A DNA stretch of 64,000 nt from positions 68,355 through 132,354 of the forward strand of contig NMRB01002017.1 in the NCBI GenBank assembly GCA_002633025.1. The letters are read 5' to 3'. The translations under genes were made by a program, and so were the position numbers. Shown in pieces: positions 9,648 through 21,105 of the stretch; position 1 is the first letter of the stretch; every line of letters begins with the position of its first letter. This DNA is from Notospermus geniculatus (lineage: Eukaryota > Nemertea > Pilidiophora > Heteronemertea > Lineidae). The notes beneath the pieces were generated by a model. That model made no database searches. It was not told the DNA's origin and was given only the letters and a program-made list of their open reading frames with translations.

Positions 9648-11216
9648 TTTTACACCATACAGACTTTTACACCATACAGCACAGACTGAGTATCTTCAAA
9701 GCATCGCCCAATTTCCTGTGCAGTCAAAGATCTTCCGCTAGGATTAGGATCTCGCGATTTGGTCGAATTTCAAAATGACATGAACAGGATGTAATCAGAC
9801 TAATAACAGAAGTAGAAGTTAAACGATATTCTAAAAACGCGCAGCATCACTTGGTGGAAAATACATCAAATTCATCAAAAGGAAAGGCAGATTCTGTCTT
9901 TTGTTAACCCGTTCCCCACCATTGACGAGATTTCTCGTCAATTGCTTCAGGACGGTTCCCTGCCATTGACGAGATTTTCCGGCAATGATAGTTACGGCCA
10001 ACACATGATAGATGGCCATCTTGTCCCACTGTGCTTTCGACGAGCTCATTGAATACGGGATCTTGAAGTAGATCAAGGTCCGTAGTGTGGTGTAAAGTAA
10101 CATGGTGGCGTTCATTCTGGAAATGGACTTTATATACATTATCACATTGTGTGTCGATTTTTGTGCTCGCCTTCTCTTTGGTGGCGTTCAGGAAGCGTTT
10201 TCTCCACTTTTTGAGAAAAAAACGTGTGTATTTGTGAAAATAGCAAATTTTCTAAAGTTTGTGGAAAGAAAGCGGTTGGATTTAGAATAAAACAACAGAC
10301 TTTGATCTTTCTATTTGGACAAATTTGAACTTTGGTAAAAATCATTAAACGCTGGCGCTGGTAGGTTACTTTTTTTAAAAATGCTAGCGGGGAATGTATT
10401 AACAGTTTTGATCATGATCCGATGGCTGTCGTGTGATATTTCAATGCCGTGACCCGAGGCAGGACGTAACATGACAAGGGATGGGAAAGATGATACCAAC
10501 ATTCAGAAAAACCTTGGCAACCGCCAAGGAAAGAGCAGAAGAAGAGGAGAAATTCAAGACCTTCCAAATGCTACGTACCTTTCACCACGCGAGCGAAATC
10601 GACAAAGGTTTCTCTTGCCGGAAGCTGTGTTCTTTTCTCGTTGCAACGTACATGGCTTCGGGGAATGTTTTTGGTGCGAACAGGAGATTGGAAATGTTTT
10701 TCAGGAAGGAAGAGAACCAAGATGGCCTGCTATTGTTGGTGAAAATGCCACAGCCTACCGCAAATGTGATGTGGACTTTTACAGTTGAGGCAACTTAGAG
10801 GATCTGAAAGAACCGATGTGCTTGGAAAACTTCTCATTAACCCAATACAGCCGCCTATTTTTTTGCACTTTCCATCTGTACCTTTCACTGCCCTAAACCA
10901 CCACGAAATGCCACTGCATTAAGCTGAATAGAGAACAGTGAAATGAGTCAAGGCAGTTTATGGCAGTATCGGTGTCTGGAGACATGGCGGATTGTGCCGG
11001 TGCCGGCAGTAATTGGTGATTTTGATTTCTACATTAGAGGTGGTGGGGATTTTTGTCAAAAAGCGGGCGAGGTATTTTAGGTGGCTCATGGCAGGGCGGT
11101 TTAGGGCAGCATGGGCTCTATTGGGTTAACAGCTCGTAGTTGGAAACATCTCCATGGACTGGAACCTCACAAGTACGTAGAGGGGCTTCAATGACTTTCG
11201 TAGTCCTGTGGTTATT
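9648..11216. other. Unannotated 1.6 kb, no gene recognised
   Basis: ACTTTTACACCATACAG is duplicated directly at about 9645-9680. A small palindrome, TTGACGAGATTTCTCGTCAA, lies near 9923. The region 10471-10798 is open in two frames (105 codons each), with no recognisable domain. I do not call it coding. Confidence 0.4.
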
Positions 11217-11475
11217 GACCTCCCTTCCGCGCCACACACCATTCCCGTACCACATACAGCGTCATTCGCATACCGTCCTCGTATCTTCCGCGGACATTGC
11301 GCACCGCCATGAAAGGCACACAGTGAAGAAGTAACGTCATTCGCCCGTGGTGCGCGGACGTTACACAGAAGAGACACGTGACGCACCCGTAACAAAAGCA
11401 GTGAACTGAGGCCTACCTTCCACGTGATGTACGTGGATAAAGGTAGGTCAATTGTGAAACGTACTGTACCAATGA
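11217..11475 (+). repeat. Dispersed repeat shared with 1426-1690, copy 2
   Basis: It shares the GACCTCCCTTCCGCGCCAC start and the GGTAGGTCAATTGTG end region with copy 1. The apparent 181-codon minus-strand frame across this region is repeat sequence, not a gene. Confidence 0.65.
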
Positions 11476-11559
11476 GGGTATCAATACCTGAAGGGTTCAA
11501 ACATGGTGGAGAGGCAAGAGACCAGTTGAAGTAAAGCTTCCCAGAAGAGCTGAGGGTTT

Positions 11560-12417
11560 GTGCAGTGATGGAAAACCCACGAAGATACTGAGACTTCTCT
11601 TGAGCAGAAGTGTCAGTCATGGCCTGGGGCTGATCCAGAATCATGGGAAAGAGGTGGCACAGCCAGCCCACATCGTGGAAAACCTCGGTAAAATTTTAAC
11701 ATCTTTTCAAAATTTTGAAATTTCCCGGTCAATTTTAAAGATTTTCCACAAAATAGAGGGGGCACGGGCCGGCTGTGCTCCCCCTGGATCCGCGCCTGAT
11801 GGCAGCCATGCTCAAGAATGGGTAGGTGAAAGAACCGAAAGAACGGTGAAAAGCTGCCGGCTAAATATTTTTGTTTGATTGTCGACATAGAGAGCAAAGA
11901 AAAACACAAGAGAATATCGTGACTGTCCCTAATGATCATTTTTCTCTTGATCACCGTCGAAGAAGTCTGTAAAGCGAGCGAACCTTTCCAAAAAATGATT
12001 CAGACACAGAATGTCAGTGTGAAATTAGAGTTTCAAGCAAAGAGAAAGTCTAACTTAAGCTATACTTTAGGCTAAAGTCTGACCTGTGCATACGGCCCAA
12101 AATCTAACTTCAGCTATAGGCTACTTTAGGCTAAAGTCCGACCCAAGCATACGCCCCTAGGATGTCTCTTGCAGCAGTGTCAGTCATGGCGGCCATGTTA
12201 CAGAATGGATAGGTGAAAGAACTCAAAGAACAGTGAAAAGCTGCCGGCTTAACATTTTTGTTTGATTGTCGAAATAGAGAGTGAAGAAAAACATAAGAGA
12301 AAATCGTGACTGTCCCTAATGATCATTTTTCTCTTGATCACCACCAAAGAAGTCTGTAAAGCGAGCGAACCTTTCCCAAAAAATGATTCAGACAGAGAAT
12401 GTCAGTGTGAAATTGGA
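11560..12417 (+). repeat. Local duplication (about 215-240 bp units) next to the assembly gap
   Basis: 11803-12031 and 12181-12417 are about 90% identical in direct orientation. Shared blocks include AAAGCTGCCGGCT, TTTTTGTTTGATTGTCG, CTAATGATCATTTTTCTCTT and AATGATTCAGACA. The upstream part AGTGTCAGTCATGG is also duplicated (about 11610 and 12177). In the first unit it is separated by a BamHI-rep-like insert (about 11635-11805, ending CCCTGGATCCGCGCCTG). Whether the duplication is real or an assembly effect is open, given the adjacent gap. Confidence 0.7.
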
Positions 12418-12619
12418 GACAAATCCCCTCCGGGTCATCATTAGAGAAGACAAGGATTATCTGCCTTCATCATCCTGGCTTTGGAACATGACGACAGAGA
12501 TGAGATATCCCACCAGATCGTTAGAGTTTTGTGAAGTGCGGAAATCGCGGAAATATGATCCTGATGGCCTATTGGATTTGCTTCTACCATTATCTTTTAT
12601 CCCAACTTTGGCTTTGGAA

Positions 12620-13146
12620 NNNNNNNNNNNNNNNNNNNNNNNNNNNNNNNNNNNNNNNNNNNNNNNNNNNNNNNNNNNNNNNNNNNNNNNNNNNNNNNNN
12701 NNNNNNNNNNNNNNNNNNNNNNNNNNNNNNNNNNNNNNNNNNNNNNNNNNNNNNNNNNNNNNNNNNNNNNNNNNNNNNNNNNNNNNNNNNNNNNNNNNNN
12801 NNNNNNNNNNNNNNNNNNNNNNNNNNNNNNNNNNNNNNNNNNNNNNNNNNNNNNNNNNNNNNNNNNNNNNNNNNNNNNNNNNNNNNNNNNNNNNNNNNNN
12901 NNNNNNNNNNNNNNNNNNNNNNNNNNNNNNNNNNNNNNNNNNNNNNNNNNNNNNNNNNNNNNNNNNNNNNNNNNNNNNNNNNNNNNNNNNNNNNNNNNNN
13001 NNNNNNNNNNNNNNNNNNNNNNNNNNNNNNNNNNNNNNNNNNNNNNNNNNNNNNNNNNNNNNNNNNNNNNNNNNNNNNNNNNNNNNNNNNNNNNNNNNNN
13101 NNNNNNNNNNNNNNNNNNNNNNNNNNNNNNNNNNNNNNNNNNNNNN
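12620..13146. other. Assembly gap (527 N)
   Basis: An uninterrupted run of N. Open frames that cross it are meaningless. Confidence 0.99.
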
Positions 13147-13457
13147 GACGCCTGCGGTGCTGCCACCTATTGTCGGTGATATGTACTGACGTGAATATCG
13201 TGAGTGAGTTGCATCGGACCGGGAACCAGTCTAACGATCACGGGTGCTGCCACCTGCACGAAGGAATAAAACTAGTTTGCCGACCATATTTGTAAACAAA
13301 CCAGCTTGTTTACAACTTCGGCGTCTAACTCCTTTAAGAGTAGATGACGTAGTCCGCAGACACAGCCTAATGATTTTCTTTACTCGGGTCCTTCTTTCAG
13401 CTTGGCAACAGTGTTTTTCACCAAGTTTGTCAAGATGGTGGCATGGTCCACAGTCCT

Positions 13458-13745
13458 CACACCAGGCGCAGATCCAGGGGGGACAAACCCGGCCCATGCC
13501 CCCTATTTTTTGGTGACCAACGTTAGAAAAATTGCCCTTTTTCAAAGTGCCACAGGATTGCCTTGTAATTTGTCCCTCAGATGATGGGAAATCACACCAA
13601 CGGCCTTCTAGATTTCAACATTTTCTGGGGGAGAACCCCAGACCTCCCGCCGTGGCTTTGCGCCTTCAGTGCTCACCTTAATCAATCCCACCTGTGGCCT
13701 TCTGTCCCCCTTTACCAGAATCCTGGAGCCGCCCCTGCACACAGT
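13458..13745 (+). repeat. BamHI-rep copy (about 285 bp)
   Basis: The left end reads CCAGGCGCAGATCCAGGGGG and the right end AGAATCCTGGAGCCGCCCCTG, an inverted pair. The interior GATGGGAAATCACACCAACG and TTTTCTGGGGGAGAACCCCA blocks match the copy at 4192-4472 in the opposite orientation. Confidence 0.6.
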
Positions 13746-15025
13746 GTTTCCCCAGCTTCATCAAGAGATGATATCGTGGTCCACACCCCAGCCTCTTCAT
13801 CAACAACAAAATTCACAACCTTTTTTTATTGACTTTCTTTGTTTCTTCTTGCAAGAAAATATTGAAGAGCAGCGTCATCACTGGAATTTTTGATGCTATC
13901 ATCATTGCTGTCAACGTTGTTGTTGTTGTTGTAGACTAGACTTCCCCGTTATCTTCTTCTTCGTCATCGTCGTCTTCACCATCATTCATTGTCATCATTT
14001 TCCTCCACTATACGCTGTACTATTTCTTAAAGCACAACTGTATGCGTTAGGTATTGTATCTTGCGACGGCCGACATAACCTTTAGGTCTACAGACGTGAT
14101 CAGTGTACACCGTATACCACGGCACTAATTCATGGTTGATCATGATCTTGTGTCAACGCATGCTCTCTAGTCTGTTCAAATCTATTTATTTGAATGATCT
14201 AAGTTACCAATTAGGTATTGAGACTGTTGCTACACATAAAAGAATGAGTTGAAGCATGTTACCTTACCTGATGAAGGGTTAGTCACGCTATAACAGTGGG
14301 TTGAACTTCTCAAGTGATGAAAAGTATGGCGGCCATTTTTGTCAGCTAAGGTTTCGACATAGTATCAGTCCAGCCTTGGTGTTACCACTGGCAATATATA
14401 GCTTGGATAGGACACCAGTCTTATCAAGGTGGGGAGGGATTAAGAGTCACCTCATGCACACTGTGGAACTTTAAAATGCCCAGTTACAGCCACAATCCTA
14501 CTAGGTAGGCCTATCTTCGGCCATGAACCCCAAAGATGGCAAAAACGCATACAACAGTAGAGCAATAAAGAAAACTCGGAGGGTAATTAGGGTTAATGGC
14601 CAACCTTGCAAGTTAGCGACCTGATACCAGGTGGAAAAACACTCGGCATAAATTCCATTGATTCATGGCAGAAGAAACACCTTCTCATCAACAATGATCA
14701 ATAACAGGGAGATATTAATCTCGGCTAAATAATTAATGACGAAAACATCTGTCTTTCCCCGGTCCTTTTTGTATCGATCGATCGACCCCGTACAATCTTG
14801 GCGCACATGAATCAACGTCTGCTTTTTGTTCGATTGAAATTGTTGTCTTAGAATCAAAGAAGATCAAATAATCCACTTTAATTTGAAAAGTCCGACACAA
14901 AAATAACAAGTAACAAGTGAATGCTGGCAATCTGACCCGAAAAGGCGGCATGCCACATGAGAGTTTTCTTGCTTTCTACCAGCAACTCAGCCACATGAAA
15001 CTATGGCAGTTGTTTGTGTCATTGT
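13746..15025. other. Unannotated 1.3 kb with short microsatellite
   Basis: A (TTG)n tract lies at about 13914-13931, followed by TTC/GTC-rich simple sequence to about 14000. I recognise no element or gene in the rest. Confidence 0.4.
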
Positions 15026-15438
15026 ATGGGCAGTATTTTTCGCCAAAAAGGGATAATCGCAGAGGGAATTTCATACAGGGATATTCACAGAGGGATCTTT
15101 GCAGAGGGATCTTCACAGAGGGATATTCATGGAGGGATGTTGAAAAGGGATGTCAACAGAGAGATCTTCGCAGTGGGATTAAGAAATAGTTGAGGTCATT
15201 CACCTAAGAAAACATCTCCCGCACGGCTTAAAATTTTATCAACAAAAGTCTAATCAGGCTGTCCCATTATGGTCTGGGGGTGAACATCCCTCTACGAATA
15301 TCCCTCTGCGAAGATCCGTCTGCAGACGTCTAATGGAAACAACGTAGAAATATTCCCGCTTTGACGATCCCTCTGCAAATATCCCTCTTTGAATAATCCC
15401 TCTGTGATTATCCCTTTTTGGCAGAAAATACCGCCCAT
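15026..15438. mobile_element. FB-4, foldback element with GAGGGAT arrays (413 bp)
   Basis: The outer ends ATGGGCAGTATTTTTCGCCA and its inverted partner (15419-15438) pair. They continue into GCAGAGGGAT-type repeats (about 15058-15180) and, inverted, ATCCCTCTGC-type repeats (about 15288-15412). Each arm is thus an imperfect tandem array of a 12-18 bp unit, an architecture typical of Foldback-type elements. The central 100 bp is unique. Confidence 0.7.
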
Positions 15439-15663
15439 ATCATTGGTCTTCATGAAAGTCCTTCAGAAACCATTGAGAGCCAACTCACAGATGAAAGCTC
15501 TCATGTGGAGGAGTTCCTTCAGAAAATATTCTCTATGACTATGACTGTATGAACACGTATGATGCAATTCAGCGGAGGCACAAAGCAGCTATACTGTTTG
15601 GTCAAGTACTATTGGCAGCCGTATACGGTAGCAACACCAGTTTGTGTGACCAGATAATAATGA

Positions 15664-15856
15664 GCAGACCTGCCTACCCTAACTTTGAGCTGGCTGTACT
15701 GTTTTTGAGGAATGACCATAAAATTACACTTTTCAGCGTAAAACTAATGAAACGCAACATTCTGCAATTGTTCCTATCAGTGTATTTTTCTGCATTTAAG
15801 TGTAAAAACAAAGTGTTGAGTGTAAAAAATATGGTCAAATATGGTGGGTAGGCAGG
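15664..15856 (+). repeat. GTAGG repeat, copy 2
   Basis: It has the same limits as 226-414: GACCTGCCTACCC at the left and GGGTAGGCAGG at the right, with about 85% identity. It sits directly against the foldback that follows. Confidence 0.65.
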
Positions 15857-15862
15857 TATGAG

Positions 15863-16250
15863 TGAGGTTTTGCAAATCTGATGAAACACGAAGTACAAAT
15901 ATACGAAAGTCAACTTCATTTCCTGCACCTAATGTATTTCTGGAGATGGTTGTTACCACAAAATGTCCCTGCTGCCAGTTCGTCTTTTAGCATATCATGT
16001 AAGACCGAGAGAGTTATGGTGCATCTTGAATTTTTAAACTTCCACTTCGTATCTATGAAGTGGGAACGAAAGATAAATTTCCAAGTTTAATATACACCGT
16101 AACTCTATCGGTCTAGCGTCACATGCTAAAAGACGCTCTTGCAGCAGGCGGTATCTGTGGTACCAACCATCTCTTAACATACATTATGTCATGGAAATGA
16201 AGTCGATCATATTTCGTATTTCGTACTTCGTCCGATTTGCGAAACCTCAT
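15863..16250. mobile_element. FB-5, long palindrome (about 388 bp)
   Basis: The two halves pair along almost their entire length at roughly 75-80% identity. The outer words are TGAGGTTTTGCAAATC and its inverted partner, and inner words include GTCTTTTAGCATAT versus ATGCTAAAAGACG. The symmetry centre is near 16050 (CTTCGTATCTATGAAG). Arms are nearly 190 bp with almost no loop. It is older than FB-3. Confidence 0.65.
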
Positions 16251-16805
16251 TATTATTCATCCCAAGTACAACAGCGAGTTTTAGACGTTGAACTTCTCAC
16301 TACACTCTCCACGACCCGCACCATCATGTAATCTTTTTGGCCGCTTTATAATCGATTCATCCAAAGAAACAGCAGCAAGAAAATGTTTAAAAAATAGCTT
16401 GATAAATGGCCAGCTTCTAGAGTTTGACAGAGGGTCATTTACTCTGATACAAATGGACGATTTCATCAGCCAAGATGGAGTATAAATCGGCCAAAGTGCG
16501 CTCCCAAAACCTGCTCTTCATTTAGCATTCATGAGCGAGAAAGACGATGGGTGTATTCCTTCAACATTAACGGATAGGAAGACCTTAATGATTATTCATT
16601 AGATTTAGAATAATTCAAGCAAAGGTTTGGATGAATTATTTAGAACTTTTGATGTGTTTTGGCCGTTAGATCTTTCTCGGTGTCGGCGAAGGTTGTATCC
16701 AGTGGAGGCATTGAAGCAGACAGAGGTTGGCTCGGACGGGGATAAGGAATGGCAACATGAAAATGTGGAGCTGATCAACTTCTAAGCTCTGCTTGATCAG
16801 GTGTG
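16251..16805. other. Unannotated stretch, nothing recognised
   Basis: No shared repeat and no convincing coding signal. Confidence 0.4.
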
Positions 16806-17200
16806 TCCAAAGCAGGGTTCGGCCGCTGCTGGTTGGCGCCAGACGGCCCCATCCAGGACGCAGAAATGCCGACTGGCACTCAGCCTAAAATGAGTATTTT
16901 CCAACCATCAGAACTAACGAAGTGTGCCAAGAGAGATGCCTGCCAAGCACACTTTCGAATTTCCTTTCTGTTCCCATTCACCAAATGTGCTTCCCCGGCG
17001 GGGCTTCCTGACACAGTTCTGACCAACAACAACAACAACAAAAACGGTGGGCCGCCTAAGTTGCAACAGAGTGGATCGGGGACATTTTGATGCCAAATGA
17101 GCTCATTCTCGCCTCTCAGGTGCCAGGAAATCGCATTTCAGCAAGTGTAGATTTCACATTTTTCTGGGGGAGGGCCCCCAGACCCCCGACCCGACCAGCA
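16806..17200 (+). repeat. Dispersed repeat shared with 63163-63560, copy 1
   Basis: Shared blocks in order are GACGCAGAAATGCCGAC, CATCAGAACTAACGAAGTG, CCCATTCACCAAATGTGC, GCGGGGCTTCCTGACA, GAGTGGATCGGGG, CCAAATGAGCTCATT and CATTTTTCTGGGGGAG. It contains an (AAC)n tract at about 17027-17044. The 3' part also resembles 3590-3665. The two copies share about 390 bp, so this is a mid-size transposon of unknown class. Confidence 0.7.
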
Positions 17201-18258
17201 CTCGTTCAGTCCTCGGCAGAACCCTGCCAAAGGAAAAAGAGTGTCATTCAAAGACAATGCGCTCCAGATGGCAGCTGAAGAATGACCTCCACTGAAGACA
17301 TGCATCTTCACTCAGAGTCCACATCAAGGGATACTTCATACCACGCAACAAGCCATTTACACCACGGGGAACATTACGGTCTCACGTTCTAGCCATTAAC
17401 GGACGCTGTGTTCAGAAATGACGGTCATAAACATATGATAAGGGCAAGGAATCGTCACCCTTTCTCACTCTGCCACATGATTTTCTCTCCACCAGACCTC
17501 AGTATGGCCGATTCGACAATTGTCCTTGACAACGAGAGGCGGAAACAGCATGTATGTCGCGTTTCGGTTTGGGGGATTCACTCTCAAGTCTTTGCTGGTG
17601 TCCTGCACAATGATGGACAGCTGACGAATTCCTCCAGACTTTGCTTTCAATTTCAATCAAATCCAGAGGCTGGTCGACTCCCCATTCACTAATCTATCTA
17701 TATAATAATGCTGGAAGTCGGCTCAATAAAGTCACACTTAGAGGATTTGCTTTGTCTCGAAATTCGGCATGGTAATAGAGGATACCATATCCTGATGCAA
17801 CGGGTGGTTGATTTTGCGAAGAGAACTTTGTTGTAGTCGCAATTTTACTTTTTTTAGCAGTGTTGTTCGATTGCTTTCTAAATTCTCCCTACTGCACCCC
17901 GTTGGTAACACCTATTCCGCCAGGGCCGGGCATTCCATCCTCGGTTGAATCACAATCGCCGATCGCCGCGGGTACTTGCTAGTATTACTAGAATCCCTAG
18001 GGGATATTAAGGGAACATATTTCCTGATCTAATTCTCTTGAGAGTTTCCGTGTCACACTTGTAGCACACCGATGAGGTGGATCAGAATTTCGCTGGAGAA
18101 CTCAGTAAGGGAGTTTATTGCCCAACACTGCACACCACATGAGACCTTGGCCCACAAATTTCTCCTTTCTCATTCAATTTTGAACTGAAACGTTGAAAAT
18201 TGGGCCTTTTTTGTCATCTTCTGGTACTGAACTACGAAACCCACTTCTGAGCAACATC
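17201..18258. other. Unannotated 1 kb, nothing recognised
   Basis: I found no repeat relationship and no reliable ORF. The 94-codon frame at 17408-17692 has no recognisable domain. Confidence 0.4.
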
Positions 18259-18542
18259 AGGGCAATCACGGCGCCTTGATAGCCTAGTGGTTATCACGTC
18301 CGCTTAGCAAGCGGTAGGTCCCGGGTTCGAAACCTGCGCCATGTGGAATAAATCATCAGTCCATCGCATAGGACAGTAAGTTGTGGAGCCTCGTACCTTG
18401 TGCCTTTGCAAGGGCAAGTAAAAGACCCCATCCAAGTGGGGAACATGAGTAGCTTGAGATGGCCTCTTCTGTACTTCCCAGGGCCAACAATACTATGGCT
18501 TCGGCCCTGATGGAAAAATCTAACACAAATAGAGGGCAATCA
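18259..18542 (+). mobile_element. SINE-2 copy with 10-bp target duplication
   Basis: The head TGATAGCCTAGTGGTTATCA carries an A box like that of tRNA-Val, and the B box GGGTTCGAAACC follows at about 18323. The conserved body (CTTTGCAAGGGCAAGTAAAA) ends at the 3' side in AAAAATCTAACACAAATA. AGGGCAATCA flanks it on both sides (18259-18268 and 18533-18542). A 178-codon minus-strand frame overlapping it is an artefact. Confidence 0.85.
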
Positions 18543-18938
18543 TCACTGAAGAATCTTTCTATAATGAAAAAGAAAGGACACTTACTGTTAGAGGAAGGAC
18601 AGCGGACTGTCGCACATGGTAGCCACACAATCACTGCCAAATTCTGACCTACAACTGTGCAAATCCATAAAAAGTTCACAATAATTAGCCTAGTACTGAG
18701 ATCAATGTCTTTGACTGATATCAACAGTTGATCCAACCACAAATAGTGGTAATAGAAAAGTAAATATTGAATAGTTGGCAGTATTGGGACATGCCTGAGC
18801 AGGCAGGTAAGATATTCATTTAAAGAGCTTTTCTCATATAAAACGATACATTTTATTACTTCATTCAAAGCTAATTGGGTGTAAGCGGACATGATACAAC
18901 AGTGGGAAAATAGGCCTACCCGTAATTATAAGGTTAAC

Positions 18939-19226
18939 GTTAAAGTTTGGGTTTTTTATAGTCTGATATCAACAACGGTAGAGGTGTCACCCGACTTTAC
19001 ACTTTAACCCCAGTCTATCCTGAAACCTTTCAGTAGAACTCAGATGAGCTGCTCATTCAGTGCTACAATCCGAGCATTTCTGACCGGTACCCATTTATAC
19101 ACCTGGGAGGAGAGAGGCCAGTGAGGCAAAGCAACTTGCCCAAAGTCTCACGCCCAGTGGGATTCGAACCCGGGACCCTCTGACCGCTAGTCGGAGATCC
19201 GAACCACTACACCATCGGGCTCCAGG
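18939..19226 (-). mobile_element. SINE-1 copy
   Basis: The head on the right (minus strand) carries the B box GGTTCGAATCC. The body and CCAAACTTTAACG terminus lie at the left. It is close in sequence to the copies at 2531 and 54880. Confidence 0.85.
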
Positions 19227-19377
19227 AATGAAAGTCCCAAAAACTGCATTCTCACCAAGTGTGGATTCAGAATTTTTGGCAGGGGGTCAGGGCTGCCGAA
19301 GGTGGTCGTTCAGGTGGGCGCCTTTGGCACCCACACCGATGGGGGGTCTAGAATTTTGAAAGAGACTTGCTGACATT

Positions 19378-19522
19378 TCCGACCAGTACCCATTTATACA
19401 TCTGGGTGGAGAGAGGCGAGTGAGGCAAAGCAACTTGCCCAAAGTCTCACGCCCAGTGGGATTCGAACCCAGAACCCTCTGACCGCTAGAGACCCAAACC
19501 ACTACGCCACCATGGCTCCTCA
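19378..19522 (-). mobile_element. SINE-1 fragment (head half only)
   Basis: It contains the tRNA-like head and first body segment (GGCGTGAGACTTTGGGCAAG on the minus strand). It stops at GGTACTGGTCGGAAATG, which is where the distal body should follow. The missing distal half distinguishes it from the full copy 150 bp upstream. A gap of about 150 bp holding a GGGGGTC-rich sequence separates the two. Confidence 0.75.
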
Positions 19523-20174
19523 TGCTTTTGATCCACTCAATATTGAAGCGCTGCTAAAAAAATATGGTCTGCTGAGTGCGATATCAGTTTCAGACTCAAG
19601 GAACCAAACGTCAGGAGGTTGCATGGCCAGTCAAAGCCTTTGAATCCAACATTCCATTCAATGCAACAGCACAAACTGCCAGGAGTCTTAAATGGCACGA
19701 TCCCCAAAGAACTATCCAAGTGTGACGCACATATTTAGGTTTAGTCTTTGAAATGTTATATGGAGAATATCCATACATCGTACACAAATATAGACCCATG
19801 AAGCAAACAAAAATACCTGCTCTAGTAAGTACTTAATGCCCCTAAGAGGACTGTCATAGAAAGCATTCTCTTTTTGTATCAAAGTCACTGAATCACTTTC
19901 TCTTGTATTTTCGACGGTGTTGGTTTTACAAGAGCGATGGCAGCGAGTTCTTTTCGGATGAATGAATCGGTGCAGGTCTGGCAGTCATACTGGGGCATTA
20001 TTCATAAAGCTCTCATAGCGTTTAAGAATTTGTAACATTCCCGGAGCTTTATTGTGCGTCAGCCATTGAAAAATAGTGCCAATGGCACTGTGCCCGCTTG
20101 GCTTGACAGCACAGTGGTACTGGCAGACATCATCAGCAATCCCACTTAAACCATATCTTAAGTACAAACATGCC
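19523..20174. other. Unannotated stretch, nothing recognised
   Basis: No repeat relation and no gene seen. Confidence 0.4.
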
Positions 20175-20500
20175 ATGGCGACCATACTGGATGTCCGATC
20201 AGGCCAAAACTTCACATGCACATGAACGTCATCTCGAGAGAGCCACATAGCACATTTGAGCACTCTGGGTCAAGTCATTCCCGAGTTATAGCACTTTGAT
20301 GATTTTCATGTTATGCCACCTGGCGGCCATATTGGAAATCAAACCAGGCCAAAATTTGACATGCACTTAAAGGCCATCCAGAGGGAGCTAAATATCAAGT
20401 TTGAGCACTCTGGGTCAAGCCGTTCCCAAGTTATAGCACTTAGATGATTTTCAGGTTACGCCACCTGGCGGCCATATTGGATGTCCAATCAGGCCGAAAC
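20175..20500 (+). repeat. Tandem repeat, unit about 146 bp, just over two copies
   Basis: The word TGGNNNTCNRATCAGGCC recurs at about 20188, 20334 and 20479. It is linked by TTTGAGCACTCTGGGTCAAG and GTTATAGCACTT, and the CCACCTGGCGGCCATATTGG block recurs. The unit resembles a larger dispersed family that also appears at 20600-20760 and 44100-44480. Confidence 0.75.
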
Positions 20501-20599
20501 TTGGTATTTTTGAAGGTACCCCTCTAATACACATTTATTTATGCAAGATATGAAGTTGCTCGGTGCAATAATGACGAACTGCAACAGGTTCGTCACTTT

Positions 20600-21105
20600 G
20601 GTAGAACTTTGAACTCTCTGACCTTGAAAAGTAGGTCAAATTAAAAACTGGGGTACTATGTTATGTATCCTCACCAGATATACCCATAATCAAAATTAGA
20701 TGAAGATCCGTCACCTAATTAGGGAGAAATAGCACTTTTGGTGATTTTCATTTTGGCCCCCTAGTGGCAATGTCAAGAATCAGATTTCACCGAAATGCTG
20801 TCTGTAAGTTGCTATAACATAGAGGGACATGTGTACAAAGTTTCAACACAACAACTCACTCAATTATCAAAATATATCCCTTTAAAGTTTTTCACGAAAC
20901 GCCCCCTGGAGGCCAAACTAGGAATCCAACCGTGCTCAAAATCGAACTCGACCTAGATCTTTGGCCCATATACACACCCACCAAAGACCAAAAAGATTCG
21001 TCGAAAAATGAAGGTGCTAGAGTGCTAACAAGCCAAAAGTTTACGGACGTAGCGCCGTACGGACCGCCGTATGGACCGCCGTACGGACCGCCGTACGGAC
21101 TAACG
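20600..21105 (+). repeat. Dispersed repeat related to 44100-44480, ending in a GCCGTACGGACC array
   Basis: GACCTTGAAAAGTAGGTCAAA is shared with 44140, and the phrases GCCCCCTAGTGGC and GTTTCAACAC follow. The end is a short tandem array of CGCCGTACGGAC (about 21053-21100, four units, one variant). This gives both strands similar PYGGPYGG-like frames, which are simple-repeat artefacts. Confidence 0.55.

Noticed and set aside
10471-10798. Two overlapping 105-codon frames
   Set aside because: Both phases are open over the same bases, which argues against selection on either, and no domain is visible.
11126-11671. 181-codon minus-strand open frame
   Set aside because: It runs through a dispersed repeat shared with 1426-1690, where the frame is broken. 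No domain is recognisable.
12383-13295. Long frames of 189-268 codons
   Set aside because: They cross the run of N and contain mostly undetermined residues.
18356-18892. 178-codon hydrophobic minus-strand frame
   Set aside because: Its C-terminal third lies inside a SINE-2 copy read backwards. Similar peptides occur at the other SINE-2 copies.
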